Source of the DNA: an uncultured Clostridia bacterium
GTDB lineage: Bacteria; Bacillota; Clostridia; Oscillospirales; Ruminococcaceae
DNA: 52,656 nucleotides
Direction: 5' to 3'
NCBI GenBank assembly: GCA_947625155.1
Contig: CANQNG010000011.1
Location: 1-52,656 of the forward strand
Positions within the stretch are counted from its first letter, which is position 1, and the number at the start of each line of letters is the position of its first letter. This document shows positions 15,338-23,633 of the stretch, piece after piece. The position numbers were made by a program, and so were the translations under genes. Below the pieces are notes generated by a model that searched no databases, was not told the DNA's origin, and saw only the letters and a list, made by a program, of their open reading frames with translations.

Positions 15338-15412
15338 GGAAAAGCCTCCGTTTTCAAAATATTCCGGCACAATATACAAAATGATCCCGCCATTCCAAGC
15401 ACAGATCTGACC

Positions 15413-15440
15413 GTGCGGAGCAAACGCCGCTGCTCCGCAC
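15413..15440. other. 10-bp inverted repeat upstream of the membrane-protein gene
   Basis: GTGCGGAGCA (15413-15422) and TGCTCCGCAC (15431-15440) form a perfect stem with an 8-base loop directly after the GGDEF gene stop. There is no T-run on either strand, so it may stabilise the 3' end of the araC-GGDEF mRNA rather than terminate. Confidence 0.5.
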
Positions 15441-15447
15441 TTCGTCA

Positions 15448-16755
15448 TTATTTAGAAAAGATCCAGACCGTTTCATGCTGCTCTTCTGACTGTTGGTCAG
15501 TCTCTAAGACCCGCAGATCCATGAAAGAACCGTCTGCCTTTTTATAGGACAGCACCAAAACATCCTCTTTTTTCAGCGCTTTGGAAAGATTTTCATAATC
15601 CGTAAATTCCTGAAAGATGCTGTGATATTCCTCCGAGACGTATTTTTCCATGTAACTGTGCAGTGCCCGGCTGTAGCAGAAATCTGTTTTTTCCAGAATT
15701 TCCATAAAATACTGAGGAATATAGATATACCGCAAGGTATCCCGCTTCATATCCACGAAATACACGGCAGCATACTTGGTAGCGATCAGCCGCAGGAAAT
15801 ACTCCGCATCGTGCTTTTCGAGCAGCATTCGCTCCAGCTCTGCGTTCATGATACGCCTGCGGCGCTGTCCGCCGCCCTGCTTGTAGAAATTTTCCTTGTC
15901 CTGACGCATCGCAAGCTCTGCCGCCCCAACGACCTGATAGACGGCAGTCGTATTTTCGGCACTCTCAATGCCGGCGGAGATCATGTAGCCATCCTCTGCC
16001 AGCACCTGCCGCAGCTTTGCTGTGAGCTGCTCCGTGCTGCTCTTGGAAAGCGTCTGACTGAGCATCACAAATTCATCACCGCCGATACGGTAATTCCTTT
16101 CCTCCGGGAAAAAGCGTTTCATGGCATCTGCCACACTACACAGCATGTCATCCCCCTTCTTGTGCCCGAGGTGGTTGTTCATCTCGTGCAGTCCATTCAG
16201 ATCGACATACAGACAGGTGAGTCTGCCCTTTTCGTTTTCCCGGAGCTTCTCCAGATCCTCATTGAACTGATGGCGGTTGTAGAGCAAAGTGAGTGCATCC
16301 CGGTAGCAGTTCTCGACCAGCTCCTGCCGTTCCTCATGGAGCATGCGCACATCCGTGTCAGTCTCACGCCAACTGAACACGGCATAGGGATGCTCGGGGG
16401 TGCAGTCTGCCGAAGAGATGATGGCAAATGTGACCCACATACCGCTGCCGTCATTGGTTTTCCGCTTGTAGGTCTGCACAATGCGCCGTTCACCGGAAAA
16501 AACCCGCTTCTGCACATACTTGGCATCCGAAAAACGCAGATACTCCTCCGAATACGAGGAAATAATAATGCCGTCCTCCACCTGCTGCCGGATAAAGGCA
16601 TAGATGTTGTCTGCGTTGGCGTAGCTGTCATCGTGCATCATGGGATCCAGCTTCAGAAATTCAAAATTTCCCGTCATCAGATCGACCCGAGCCAGCTTCA
16701 GGTAATCGCCAAGCAGCACGTTTGCAATAAATTCGCTGTGACTGTCTGTATACAT
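15448..16755 (-). CDS. Diguanylate cyclase with flanking PAS-like sensor regions
   Basis: A 435-residue GGDEF protein that would make cyclic di-GMP. Residues 1 to about 145 look PAS-like (FEFLKLDPMMHDDSYANADN, RRIVQTYKRKTNDGSGMWVT), the GGDEF domain spans about 150-300 (YRDALTLLYNRHQFNED, LYVDLNGLHEMNNHLGHKKG, YRIGGDEF with GGDEF at 225-229), and a second PAS-like region follows to the C-terminus. The active-site motif is intact. There are no membrane segments, so it is cytosolic. Its ATG overlaps the stop of the araC gene by one base (TAATG), so the two are co-translated and probably work in one pathway. Confidence 0.88.
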   Translation of the reverse strand: MYTDSHSEFIANVLLGDYLKLARVDLMTGNFEFLKLDPMMHDDSYANADNIYAFIRQQVEDGIIISSYSEEYLRFSDAKYVQKRVFSGERRIVQTYKRKTNDGSGMWVTFAIISSADCTPEHPYAVFSWRETDTDVRMLHEERQELVENCYRDALTLLYNRHQFNEDLEKLRENEKGRLTCLYVDLNGLHEMNNHLGHKKGDDMLCSVADAMKRFFPEERNYRIGGDEFVMLSQTLSKSSTEQLTAKLRQVLAEDGYMISAGIESAENTTAVYQVVGAAELAMRQDKENFYKQGGGQRRRRIMNAELERMLLEKHDAEYFLRLIATKYAAVYFVDMKRDTLRYIYIPQYFMEILEKTDFCYSRALHSYMEKYVSEEYHSIFQEFTDYENLSKALKKEDVLVLSYKKADGSFMDLRVLETDQQSEEQHETVWIFSK

Positions 16756-17525
16756 TATCCGATCGCCTCTTTGTGTGTCTCTTGATCCCGGAAGTCCGGT
16801 ATCTGGAACTGCTTTCTGTATGCCTTGGGTGTGACACCTTGGTATTTCTTGAATATTTTGATAAAGTAACTCTGCGAACTGAAACCGAGCAAATTACTGA
16901 TCTCCAGATCAGAATACTCGGAATACCGCAGGAGATTGGCAGCATATTCTGCTTTGCGGGCATTGACGAAGTCGCTGAAATTCGTTCCTGTCTCTGCCTT
17001 GAACAGACGAGAGAGGTAGGCAGAGCTAAGACCGAGCTGCGCTGCTGCGACTTCCAGTGACAGCTTATTGTGCAGGTGATCGCTGATAAAGTCGATGACC
17101 TTGACGATGGGCTTGGAATAGCAGCCGTTGTTGCGGACATGGCGCATATGGAGCGTATAGTCCTCCAGCATATCCTTGTGGATGGCATGTACCTGTTCCA
17201 CCGATCTCGCCTCATCGGCGAGGTTGATATAGTAATCGCTCAGCCCATAGGACTTTTCGGGTGTCATGCCGCCCTTGACGCAGAAACGTGCGATCATGGC
17301 AGCGGAGATCACAAAATGATACCGGATGTTGTGGAGCGGATCCTTGCTGAGAATGCCATACCCTTCACCGCAAAGGGGCGTTGAAAGCATCCGGACGCTC
17401 TCAATATCTCCGGCACAGATGCTTTCATAGAAAGCGATCTCCCGGTCAAAGGAGATGTGTTCAAAATTCATCTCCCGCTGTGAGAACAGATATTCTGCCA
17501 TATGCTTTTCATGTTCTTCTTTCAT
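16755..17525 (-). CDS. AraC-family transcriptional regulator
   Basis: A 256-residue regulator whose last 100 residues hold the two helix-turn-helix motifs of the AraC family (LSLEVAAAQLGLSSAYLSRL and DLEISNLLGFSSQSYFIKIF, followed by GVTPKAYRKQF). The N-terminal 150 residues (SICAGDIESVRMLSTPLCGEG, ARFCVKGGMTPEKSYGLSDY) are a helical domain seen in clostridial AraC proteins, not a sugar-binding cupin. The frame opens at 17552, but ATG 17525 follows GGGGGAA at 7 bases. It is coupled to the downstream GGDEF gene and lies immediately 3' of the GH9-dockerin-GH16 gene, which makes that enzyme a candidate target; this is inference from position. Confidence 0.9.
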   Translation of the reverse strand: MKEEHEKHMAEYLFSQREMNFEHISFDREIAFYESICAGDIESVRMLSTPLCGEGYGILSKDPLHNIRYHFVISAAMIARFCVKGGMTPEKSYGLSDYYINLADEARSVEQVHAIHKDMLEDYTLHMRHVRNNGCYSKPIVKVIDFISDHLHNKLSLEVAAAQLGLSSAYLSRLFKAETGTNFSDFVNARKAEYAANLLRYSEYSDLEISNLLGFSSQSYFIKIFKKYQGVTPKAYRKQFQIPDFRDQETHKEAIG

Positions 17526-17559
17526 GGATAGTTTCCCCCGGTCAAAATTCATTTATTTT

Positions 17560-17588
17560 ATTATATCACATCTGATCCGATCCTGCAA
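17560..17588 (-). promoter_or_regulatory. Promoter of araC-GGDEF operon
   Basis: TTGCAG (17588-17583), a 17-base spacer and TATAAT (17565-17560) on the minus strand, about 35 bases before the araC start. Confidence 0.8.
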
Positions 17589-17616
17589 GAGTTTTTTTGT
17601 AAATTATTTTTGTTGG

Positions 17617-17659
17617 TGAAAAAACAGACAAGCAGAGGACAAATGTCTCTGCTTGTCTG
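17617..17659 (-). terminator. Intrinsic terminator after GH9-dockerin-GH16 gene
   Basis: CAGACAAGCAGAG and CTCTGCTTGTCTG (17625-17637 with 17647-17659) form a 13-bp stem. On the minus strand it is followed by TTTTTTC, so it ends the enzyme transcript and separates it from the araC promoter. Confidence 0.9.
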
Positions 17660-17701
17660 CATTATGATAGAAAGAAGGGAAAAGCAAATGTACCGGATGC
17701 C

Positions 17702-20700
17702 TTACTGTGCATCATAAGTTACCCACTGATAATGAGCTGTCAGAGGTGTATTGCCGTTGAACGGCTTGAGCCATTCATCCACACCAGTACCGGGCCATGT
17801 GTTCATCATGATCTTGCCGGGGGTAGAAGGAATGTTGTCGTTCGCTGTATGGACTGCCTTGCCGTCTACATACCATGTGATATGGTCAGGTGCCCACTCA
17901 AAGCCGTAGGTATGGTATCCTTCAGCAGCATCAAAGCCGAGGTCATACATGTATTCATGGTCGCCCACACCGTTGATGTAGTAATTGAACTGTACCTTTG
18001 TGGTATCCTTGCCGAGGACCTCGATGTCGATCTCATCCCACGGGTTATCGTCGGTCGGACCTGTGTAGGTAAAGAACGAGGAAACAACACCGTCATTCTT
18101 GATCGCCTGCATGGATGTCTCATAATAACCGTAGCTGTAAAAATCATTTGTTCTGTACTCTGCACCGGAATAGTGGTACTGCCCGGTCGGGTCTTTGTCG
18201 ATGGAAAGACTCAGACAGCCGTTGTTGAGGGAAGTATTCTGTGCATACCAGCCGCAGTCAAAAGGATCGCCGTTCGTCCAGCCGTCAGAGGCAATAAACA
18301 TACTCGTCGAACCGGTGCGGAAGTCTGCGATACTGTCAGCGCTGGCATTCATCGGCGTACCATAGTCCTTGATGCCGCTGGGTGTGTCCTGCGGACCGCT
18401 GACGGGTGCATCGGTAGGCTGTTCGGTGGGTGCATCTGTGGGAGCTTCCATAGGTGGTTCTGTGGGATACGTCTCCGGCACATCCACGACAGGCAGCTCA
18501 TCGATCACATCAATGACATAGCACAGAATGTTCAGGGCATCTGTAGGTGTCAGCTTACCGTCCAGATCCACATCGGCATTGATCTCACCTTGGGGCGTGA
18601 TATCATCTGCGATGTTGAGCAAGCTCCGGTTCAGGACAACGACATCTTGCAGTCTGACAACGCCGTCTGCATTCACATCACCGTACAGGGGCTTACCAGA
18701 AGGCTGCTCCGTTTCTGTCGGCTGCTGTGCTTCTGTTGTGGGGTCGTCATTCGGGGTGGTCTCGGTCGGTTCGATGGTCTCCGCTGCATCCGCATTCGTG
18801 AGGGTGAGCAGGTAAGTCAGCGGAGAGTTCCAGTAAATGGTGATCTCATTGGTGGAGTAGCTCTCGGAATTGTCCACATAGCACAGCGCCGGAGCAAGCC
18901 CGTTGCAGTAAGCTTTAGCAGCGCTGTCCTCCAGTGCGGAGTTGACACCGCCGACGAGCATGCCCTTCATGGCAGTATTCTGTGCCATGGACGGACGGTG
19001 GTGCGGTGTCTGCGGCGAGACCGTACCATAGCCAGTCACAAAGCAAGTGCCTACCGGATTCGAGCCGAGCAGATAGTCGATCTGCTTCTGCGCGCCGGTC
19101 ATGTATTTTTCCTCACCCGTGAGCTGATAAGCAAGCCCCATGATGATACCGGTGTTGGCAATGGTCATATTGCTGCCCCATGCGTACTTGATAGCAGCTA
19201 CCCCGTAGGGAGACTCATTCGCCCAGCCGACAAATTTGTCAGCCTGTGTGATCACAGCAGACTTTGCATTGGTGTAAGCGGAGGAAGATGTATCCGCGCC
19301 GGGCATCGTCAGGATAGCGATATTGCCGTAATCGCCGACCGTTGCCCAGTCCAGACCTTCCTGTAAACGCATGCCCTCCAGAGCCGTCTTGTACTTGTCA
19401 GAACCGGTCGCACGCCAGAGCTGTGCGGCAGCCCAGTAGCGCTCATCCACGTCCGTCTTGTCACCGTATTCACCGGTCACGATGTCCTCTGGATTGGTGT
19501 AGCCGATATAACCGTTCTGTTCGAGGAAGCCCCATGCCTTTTCGGCAGCATCGAGGCACTTCTGTGCATAGGCAGCATCCACATCCTTGTAAACTTCGGC
19601 AGCAAGTGCCATAGAAGCTGCAAAGTCTGCCGTTGCCGTCGTGGAGATCGGCATCACGATCAGCGGTTCTGTCTCCATCTGCGGCATGACGTAGCCCGGG
19701 AAACTCTCGCAGGTCACCTTGTGGTAAACACCGCCGGAGGAAGCCTGCATTTTCAGCATCCAGTCCAGCTCATACTTCACTTCGTCAAGGATATCAGCCG
19801 TACCGTTGCCGCTTTCGGGAATACCCAGCTTGTCAGAATACATCGTGGGGTCTGTGAGGTAAGCATACATCAGGTCAGCCACAGCCTTTGCGCCCGCAAC
19901 AACATAACGTCCGTAGTCGCCGGCATCGTGCCAGCCGCCGCTGACTTCGATCTGTTCATTGGTATGGTAAATGGTCGCCATTGTTGCATGACAAGCCGGG
20001 TGTCCGAAAGTACTATCCTTGACCTCTGTACCGCAGCGCTGGAGATAGAGCATTTTCACGGAATCATCCAGCAAATTGCCATACGGCGCATCTCCGATCT
20101 CAAAAGTGTACGAATCATCCATGCCGTCAGCCGTGATGTAATACTTGCCGGGCGTGGTGACCTCCGAGAAATCACCGATGCGGTCCGTCTCACCGGCAGA
20201 GGAATTTGCTTTCTCATCGGAAAGTGTCCCTGTGTAGACCGCCTGCTTGGTGTCGGCATTGACAACAGAGAACGAACCCGCATTGGCATTGCGGAATACA
20301 GCCGTTTTCTGACTGTCTGTCCTGTAGCCGACCTGATTTGTTAGAATGTTAGGCTGATAGGGTCTTGTGGCACTGTAGTCCACCTTGCTGTCATCGACCA
20401 GTTCGAGCTTTGCATTGTCAACATAGATCGTATGCTCCGGCAGGTCGGCAGGATCAGCCTCTTCCAGACCGCAGTTAAAGCAGAGCTTCGCCATGATGTC
20501 AGTCTCTTCCTCCATGGTGAACTCCTGTACGATCGTCTGCGGCGTTGTGGTGACATCGATCCCTTGCCAAGTATACGCCTGATAGGTACCGCCGTTCTCT
20601 TGGATCATGCACTCCACATATCTGTTTGTGGAAGCAGAAATATCGTATGTCAGGCGATACACACCATTCTGGTACAGCGGGATAATGTCATAATACAACT

Positions 20701-20947
20701 GCACGGAATAGGTCTTTGTACCTCTGTTTGCGACAGTGAGTGCCAGTTTTCCGTCCTGTACGCCAAGTGTGCCGCTGCCGCCGCTTTCCTTGTACATGCC
20801 CCATGTCTCAAGACCGCTGTCAAAGGATGAACTGAACACCGTCCCCGGTGCGGCGGACACGGAGAACTGTGCCGCCGGAACAGAAGTTGCCAACAGTGCG
20901 AAAGCGGCAATACCTGCTGCCAGCTTTCTGAAAGAATTCTTTTTCAT
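17702..20947 (-). CDS. Cellulosomal GH9-dockerin-GH16 beta-glucanase
   Basis: A 1081-residue secreted enzyme. In order: signal peptide (1 to about 32, ending VSAA); a CBM4/9-like module (about 35-185); a CelD-type Ig-like domain (about 195-290); a GH9 catalytic domain (about 295-735) with [10 protein letters not shown] at 337-346 (Asp 341 and 344) and catalytic Glu 701 in STNEITIYW; a Thr/Glu/Pro linker; a type I dockerin (about 753-818) with two calcium loops, DVNADGVV and DVDLDGKL; a second Pro/Thr linker; and a GH16 domain (about 860-1081) with DEIDIE at 971-976. GH9 cleaves cellulose, GH16 mixed-linkage glucan or lichenan. The dockerin would plug it into a cohesin scaffold. The ribosome binding site is GAGGGGAAAAGT. 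Confidence 0.95.
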   Translation of the reverse strand: MKKNSFRKLAAGIAAFALLATSVPAAQFSVSAAPGTVFSSSFDSGLETWGMYKESGGSGTLGVQDGKLALTVANRGTKTYSVQLYYDIIPLYQNGVYRLTYDISASTNRYVECMIQENGGTYQAYTWQGIDVTTTPQTIVQEFTMEEETDIMAKLCFNCGLEEADPADLPEHTIYVDNAKLELVDDSKVDYSATRPYQPNILTNQVGYRTDSQKTAVFRNANAGSFSVVNADTKQAVYTGTLSDEKANSSAGETDRIGDFSEVTTPGKYYITADGMDDSYTFEIGDAPYGNLLDDSVKMLYLQRCGTEVKDSTFGHPACHATMATIYHTNEQIEVSGGWHDAGDYGRYVVAGAKAVADLMYAYLTDPTMYSDKLGIPESGNGTADILDEVKYELDWMLKMQASSGGVYHKVTCESFPGYVMPQMETEPLIVMPISTTATADFAASMALAAEVYKDVDAAYAQKCLDAAEKAWGFLEQNGYIGYTNPEDIVTGEYGDKTDVDERYWAAAQLWRATGSDKYKTALEGMRLQEGLDWATVGDYGNIAILTMPGADTSSSAYTNAKSAVITQADKFVGWANESPYGVAAIKYAWGSNMTIANTGIIMGLAYQLTGEEKYMTGAQKQIDYLLGSNPVGTCFVTGYGTVSPQTPHHRPSMAQNTAMKGMLVGGVNSALEDSAAKAYCNGLAPALCYVDNSESYSTNEITIYWNSPLTYLLTLTNADAAETIEPTETTPNDDPTTEAQQPTETEQPSGKPLYGDVNADGVVRLQDVVVLNRSLLNIADDITPQGEINADVDLDGKLTPTDALNILCYVIDVIDELPVVDVPETYPTEPPMEAPTDAPTEQPTDAPVSGPQDTPSGIKDYGTPMNASADSIADFRTGSTSMFIASDGWTNGDPFDCGWYAQNTSLNNGCLSLSIDKDPTGQYHYSGAEYRTNDFYSYGYYETSMQAIKNDGVVSSFFTYTGPTDDNPWDEIDIEVLGKDTTKVQFNYYINGVGDHEYMYDLGFDAAEGYHTYGFEWAPDHITWYVDGKAVHTANDNIPSTPGKIMMNTWPGTGVDEWLKPFNGNTPLTAHYQWVTYDAQ

Positions 20948-21023
20948 ACTTTTCCCCTCTCGATCATAAAATTTGAAACGAACTTGCAGTATCGGTCAGC
21001 GCATACCGGATACTGTTAGGTCT

Positions 21024-21052
21024 ATTATATCATATCCCGGCAGAGGATCCTA
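21024..21052 (-). promoter_or_regulatory. Putative promoter of GH9-dockerin-GH16 gene
   Basis: A perfect TATAAT lies at 21029-21024 on the minus strand, but the base run 17 bp upstream (TAGGAT, 21052-21047) hardly resembles TTGACA. A good -10 with a poor -35 suggests activator dependence. The leader to the start codon is about 70 nt. Confidence 0.5.
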
Positions 21053-21101
21053 CGATCTTTTTGATAATAATAGCAATATTTTGACACAAATTGCAGACAG
21101 A

Positions 21102-22052
21102 TCAAAGATTTTTCAGCAGTTCGTCCCGCACACCGTCCAGCCGTTTGTCGGAAATGCCGAAATCCATTTCCTTGTAGCTCCATGCGCATCTGCCGATGCC
21201 GCAGGTCTCAAAGGCAGTGTGGATCGCTCTGTACCAAGCCAGTGTGTCCTCCGGGCTGACCCGGTCGATCACACCGTATTCCCCACAGTAGAGCACTGCA
21301 CCGTGACGGGCAGCCTTTTCCATTGCCGAAGCAAACAGCTTCTCAAAATATGCCGGTGTCACGCCGCTTTCCGCAAAGGACATGCGTTCCGCCGGGTCGA
21401 TCGCCGCTGTCCAGTAAGCGCCCTGATGCGTAAATTTCAGCGGTTCGTAGCAGTGGATATTGTAGGCCACTTTGTCATCATACGGCGCATCCAGGTCTTT
21501 CAGGGCAGCAGGGCTGTTGTTCCAGTAGCTGCCGACAAGCACAAGCGTTTCCGGTGCGTATTTCCGCAGCCGTTCCATGCAGACAGGAACGAGCTTGTTC
21601 CATACATCGAGATAGGCAGCATCGGTGATCTCATTGAGCAGCTCAAAGGCGACCGCTTTGTGCATGTGTCCGTACCGATCCGCCAGTACTTCCCAGAGCT
21701 GACAGAAACGCTCCTGCAAGGCTGCACTCTCAAAGAAGCCCTCCTCCCGTTCGCCGCTGTCAAAGGAAAATCCGGCAGTCTTGTGCAGATCAAGCACAAC
21801 ATGCAGTCCGTGTTTCTGACAAAGTGCGAGCGCCCTGTCAATGCGGGCAAGTCCGTCCTCTTTCATCGTGCCGTCTGCCTCCTGAACGACATTGTAGTCG
21901 AATGGCAGACGGACATGATCTGCCCCCCAGGAAGCGATCTTCGCAATGTCCTCCTCCGTGATGAACGTGTCCAGACGTTCCTCACTGTAGTCGCATTGGG
22001 AGAACCATCCTCCCAGATCGATACCCTTGTAAAATCCACGCTGTTTCAGCAT
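21102..22052 (-). CDS. GH5-family glycoside hydrolase without signal peptide
   Basis: A 316-residue (beta/alpha)8 enzyme of the cellulase GH5 clan. It begins MLKQRGFYKGIDLGGWFSQ; HVRLPFDYNVV and LHVVLDLHKTAGFSF are typical strand motifs, FELLNEITDA holds the acid/base Glu 141, and LYCGEYGV holds the nucleophile Glu 258. No signal peptide is present from the ATG at 22052, which follows GGAGGGATCGCT, so it likely acts on imported oligosaccharides in the cytosol. An open frame runs on to 22349, but that part crosses a hairpin-rich repeat and lacks a start signal. The gene lies upstream of the large GH9 gene on the same strand, with 154 bp between. Confidence 0.9.
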   Translation of the reverse strand: MLKQRGFYKGIDLGGWFSQCDYSEERLDTFITEEDIAKIASWGADHVRLPFDYNVVQEADGTMKEDGLARIDRALALCQKHGLHVVLDLHKTAGFSFDSGEREEGFFESAALQERFCQLWEVLADRYGHMHKAVAFELLNEITDAAYLDVWNKLVPVCMERLRKYAPETLVLVGSYWNNSPAALKDLDAPYDDKVAYNIHCYEPLKFTHQGAYWTAAIDPAERMSFAESGVTPAYFEKLFASAMEKAARHGAVLYCGEYGVIDRVSPEDTLAWYRAIHTAFETCGIGRCAWSYKEMDFGISDKRLDGVRDELLKNL

Positions 22053-22203
22053 AGCGATCCCTCCTCTGCCGCTCTGCGGCGTTCTTTGAGAACAGTATAT
22101 CATTTTTTGCGGACATCGTATACCATTATTTTGCAGATCATAGCAGACTTTTGCGTAAAAAAACAGTTTCGGGAACATTTTGCGGTGCGTATGTTGTTTT
22201 GGG

Positions 22204-22509
22204 ACTGCATCCGGGCAGGGGAGTGGATAAATTGCGGTCATTATGTGCATCCACGCTGCTCCGCCCAAGGGCGGAGCGGATAGTGCAAATAAGAGGGAAG
22301 AAGGGGGCACTTTTTTTGCCAAAAGTGCCCCCTCGTCCAAAAACAGCATCCATGCTGTTTTTGGACTTCACCCCCTGAGAATGGCGAAGTATAGAAGTGT
22401 TTCGCCGGCAGCGTGACGCTGCACCCGTCCTGCCTCCCAATGCCGCCTTACGGCGGCAAAGGTCGGAACACTTTCAAAAACTCCCTGTTTATCCACTGCA
22501 TCCGGGCAG
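22204..22509. repeat. Hairpin-array element between 15-bp direct repeats
   Basis: ACTGCATCCGGGCAG stands at both 22204-22218 and 22495-22509. Just inside, AGTGGATAAA (22222-22231) is inverted as TTTATCCACT (22488-22497). Between them lie six perfect hairpins: GCTCCGCCC/GGGCGGAGC (22258-22277); GGGGGCAC plus T-run with AAAAGTGCCCCC (22303-22332); a 14-15 bp stem GTCCAAAAACAGCA/TGCTGTTTTTGGAC (22335-22366); GGCGAA/TTCGCC (22384-22406); GCAGCG/CGCTGC (22408-22422); TGCCGCC/GGCGGCA (22441-22458). The flanking repeat pattern looks like a small non-autonomous mobile element or an interspersed intergenic repeat. The second and third hairpins could also act as terminators. There is no credible protein gene. 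Confidence 0.6.
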
Positions 22510-22516
22510 AAAGATG

Positions 22517-22545
22517 TTGACATTTTCCATGATCTTTGGTATAAT
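22517..22545 (+). promoter_or_regulatory. Promoter of FecCD-type transporter operon
   Basis: TTGACA (22517-22522), 17 bases and TATAAT (22540-22545): a perfect vegetative promoter, about 55 bases upstream of the permease start. Confidence 0.88.
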
Positions 22546-22559
22546 ACTTTGTGAAGTAT
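22544..22559 (+). promoter_or_regulatory. Palindrome overlapping transcription start, putative operator
   Basis: ATACTT-TGTG-AAGTAT is a perfect 6-bp inverted repeat that starts inside the -10 box and covers the expected start point. A perfect promoter with a palindrome there suits a metal- or cofactor-sensing repressor. The regulator is not identified. Confidence 0.45.
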
Positions 22560-22607
22560 GACGGGTAAATGTCGAAAATAAATACAGAGATGCGTGGTGG
22601 AGCTGAT

Positions 22608-23633
22608 ATGCGGGAATGCGGTCACAGAAGAACAATGCGCTATGGATGGTCGTTTGGCTTGCTGGCAGGGCTGGTCGTGCTGCTGGCGTTCCTGAACCTG
22701 TGCTCGGGGAGCAGCAGCCTGACGCTCCGGGAAGTATGCGCTGTACTGGCAGGCAACAGCACAGATGAAACTGCCGTGCATATCCTGATGCTGATACGGC
22801 TCCCCCGGATGCTGGCGGCATTGCTCTTAGGCGGGTCGCTTTCGGTGGCAGGTTTCCAGCTCCAGTGCTTTTTCGGAAATCCGATCGCCGGACCGTTCGT
22901 GCTGGGGATCTCCTCCGGCGCAAAGCTGACGGTCGCACTGGCTTTGGTCTATGCGCTGCAAGGGGGCTTTCTGCTCCATGCGGGAGGGCTGGTGGCAGCC
23001 TCCTTTGTGGGTTCTCTGCTGTCGATGGGCTTTATCCTGCTGCTCTCCGGAAAGCTGCGGAACACATCTCTGCTGATCGTCGGCGGCATCATGATCGGCT
23101 ATATCTGTTCGGCAGTGACAGATCTTGTCGTCACCTTTGCAGACGATGCCAATATCGTTGATCTCCACAACTGGTCCATGGGTTCGTTTTCCGGGACAGA
23201 CTGGGGCGATGTGCGGGCAATGAGCCTGACAGCAGGTGCGGCGCTGGCGCTGTCTTTCTGTCTGGCAAAGCCCATGGATGCCTACCGTCTCGGGGAAGCC
23301 TATGCCCGCAACATGGGTGTTAATATCCGGCGCTTTCGGGTGGAGCTGATCTTGTTGTCCAGTGTTCTGTCCGCTTGCGTGACGGCATTTGCAGGACCGG
23401 TCTCCTTTGTGGGGGTCGCCGTGCCGCATCTGGTCAAGGGCTTATTAGGGACGGCGAGACCGCTGGTGGTGCTGCCGGCTTGCTTTCTTGGCGGGGCAGC
23501 TTTCTGTCTGCTGTGCGACCTGCTTGCCCGGATGCTGTTCGCACCGGTGGAGCTGAGTATCAGCACGGTCACTGCCGTATTCGGCGCACCGGTCGTCATC
23601 TGCATGATGCTGCAAAGGAGGAAGCACGGATGA
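22608..23633 (+). CDS. FecCD/BtuC-type ABC transporter permease
   Basis: A 341-residue integral membrane protein with about ten hydrophobic helices. VHILMLIRLPRMLAALLLGG and FFGNPIAGPFVLGISSGAKL are the classic FecCD motifs, and ITAFAGPVSFVGVAVPHLVK-like sequence (CVTAFAGPVSFVGVAVPHL) is the coupling-helix region. The family imports siderophores, haem or corrinoids. The ATG at 22608 follows GGTGGAG at 4-5 bases; an upstream in-frame ATG at 22569 lacks a signal. Its stop overlaps the ATPase start by 4 bp. No substrate-binding protein is encoded next to it, so the substrate is open; a corrinoid is plausible given the cobalamin operon in the window. Confidence 0.93.
   Translation: MRECGHRRTMRYGWSFGLLAGLVVLLAFLNLCSGSSSLTLREVCAVLAGNSTDETAVHILMLIRLPRMLAALLLGGSLSVAGFQLQCFFGNPIAGPFVLGISSGAKLTVALALVYALQGGFLLHAGGLVAASFVGSLLSMGFILLLSGKLRNTSLLIVGGIMIGYICSAVTDLVVTFADDANIVDLHNWSMGSFSGTDWGDVRAMSLTAGAALALSFCLAKPMDAYRLGEAYARNMGVNIRRFRVELILLSSVLSACVTAFAGPVSFVGVAVPHLVKGLLGTARPLVVLPACFLGGAAFCLLCDLLARMLFAPVELSISTVTAVFGAPVVICMMLQRRKHG

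Noticed and set aside
17732-19366. 544-codon antisense open frame opposite the GH9-dockerin-GH16 gene
   Set aside because: Shadow of a real multi-domain gene; no ribosome site, no family resemblance.
22053-22349. N-terminal extension of the GH5 gene and small frames within the hairpin array
   Set aside because: They translate the repeated hairpins, lack ribosome sites, and precede a good GGAGG-ATG start at 22052.
22500-22607. Cobalamin riboswitch upstream of the FecCD-type permease
   Set aside because: Leader is only about 50 nt from the consensus promoter to the start codon, too short; only a palindrome is seen.
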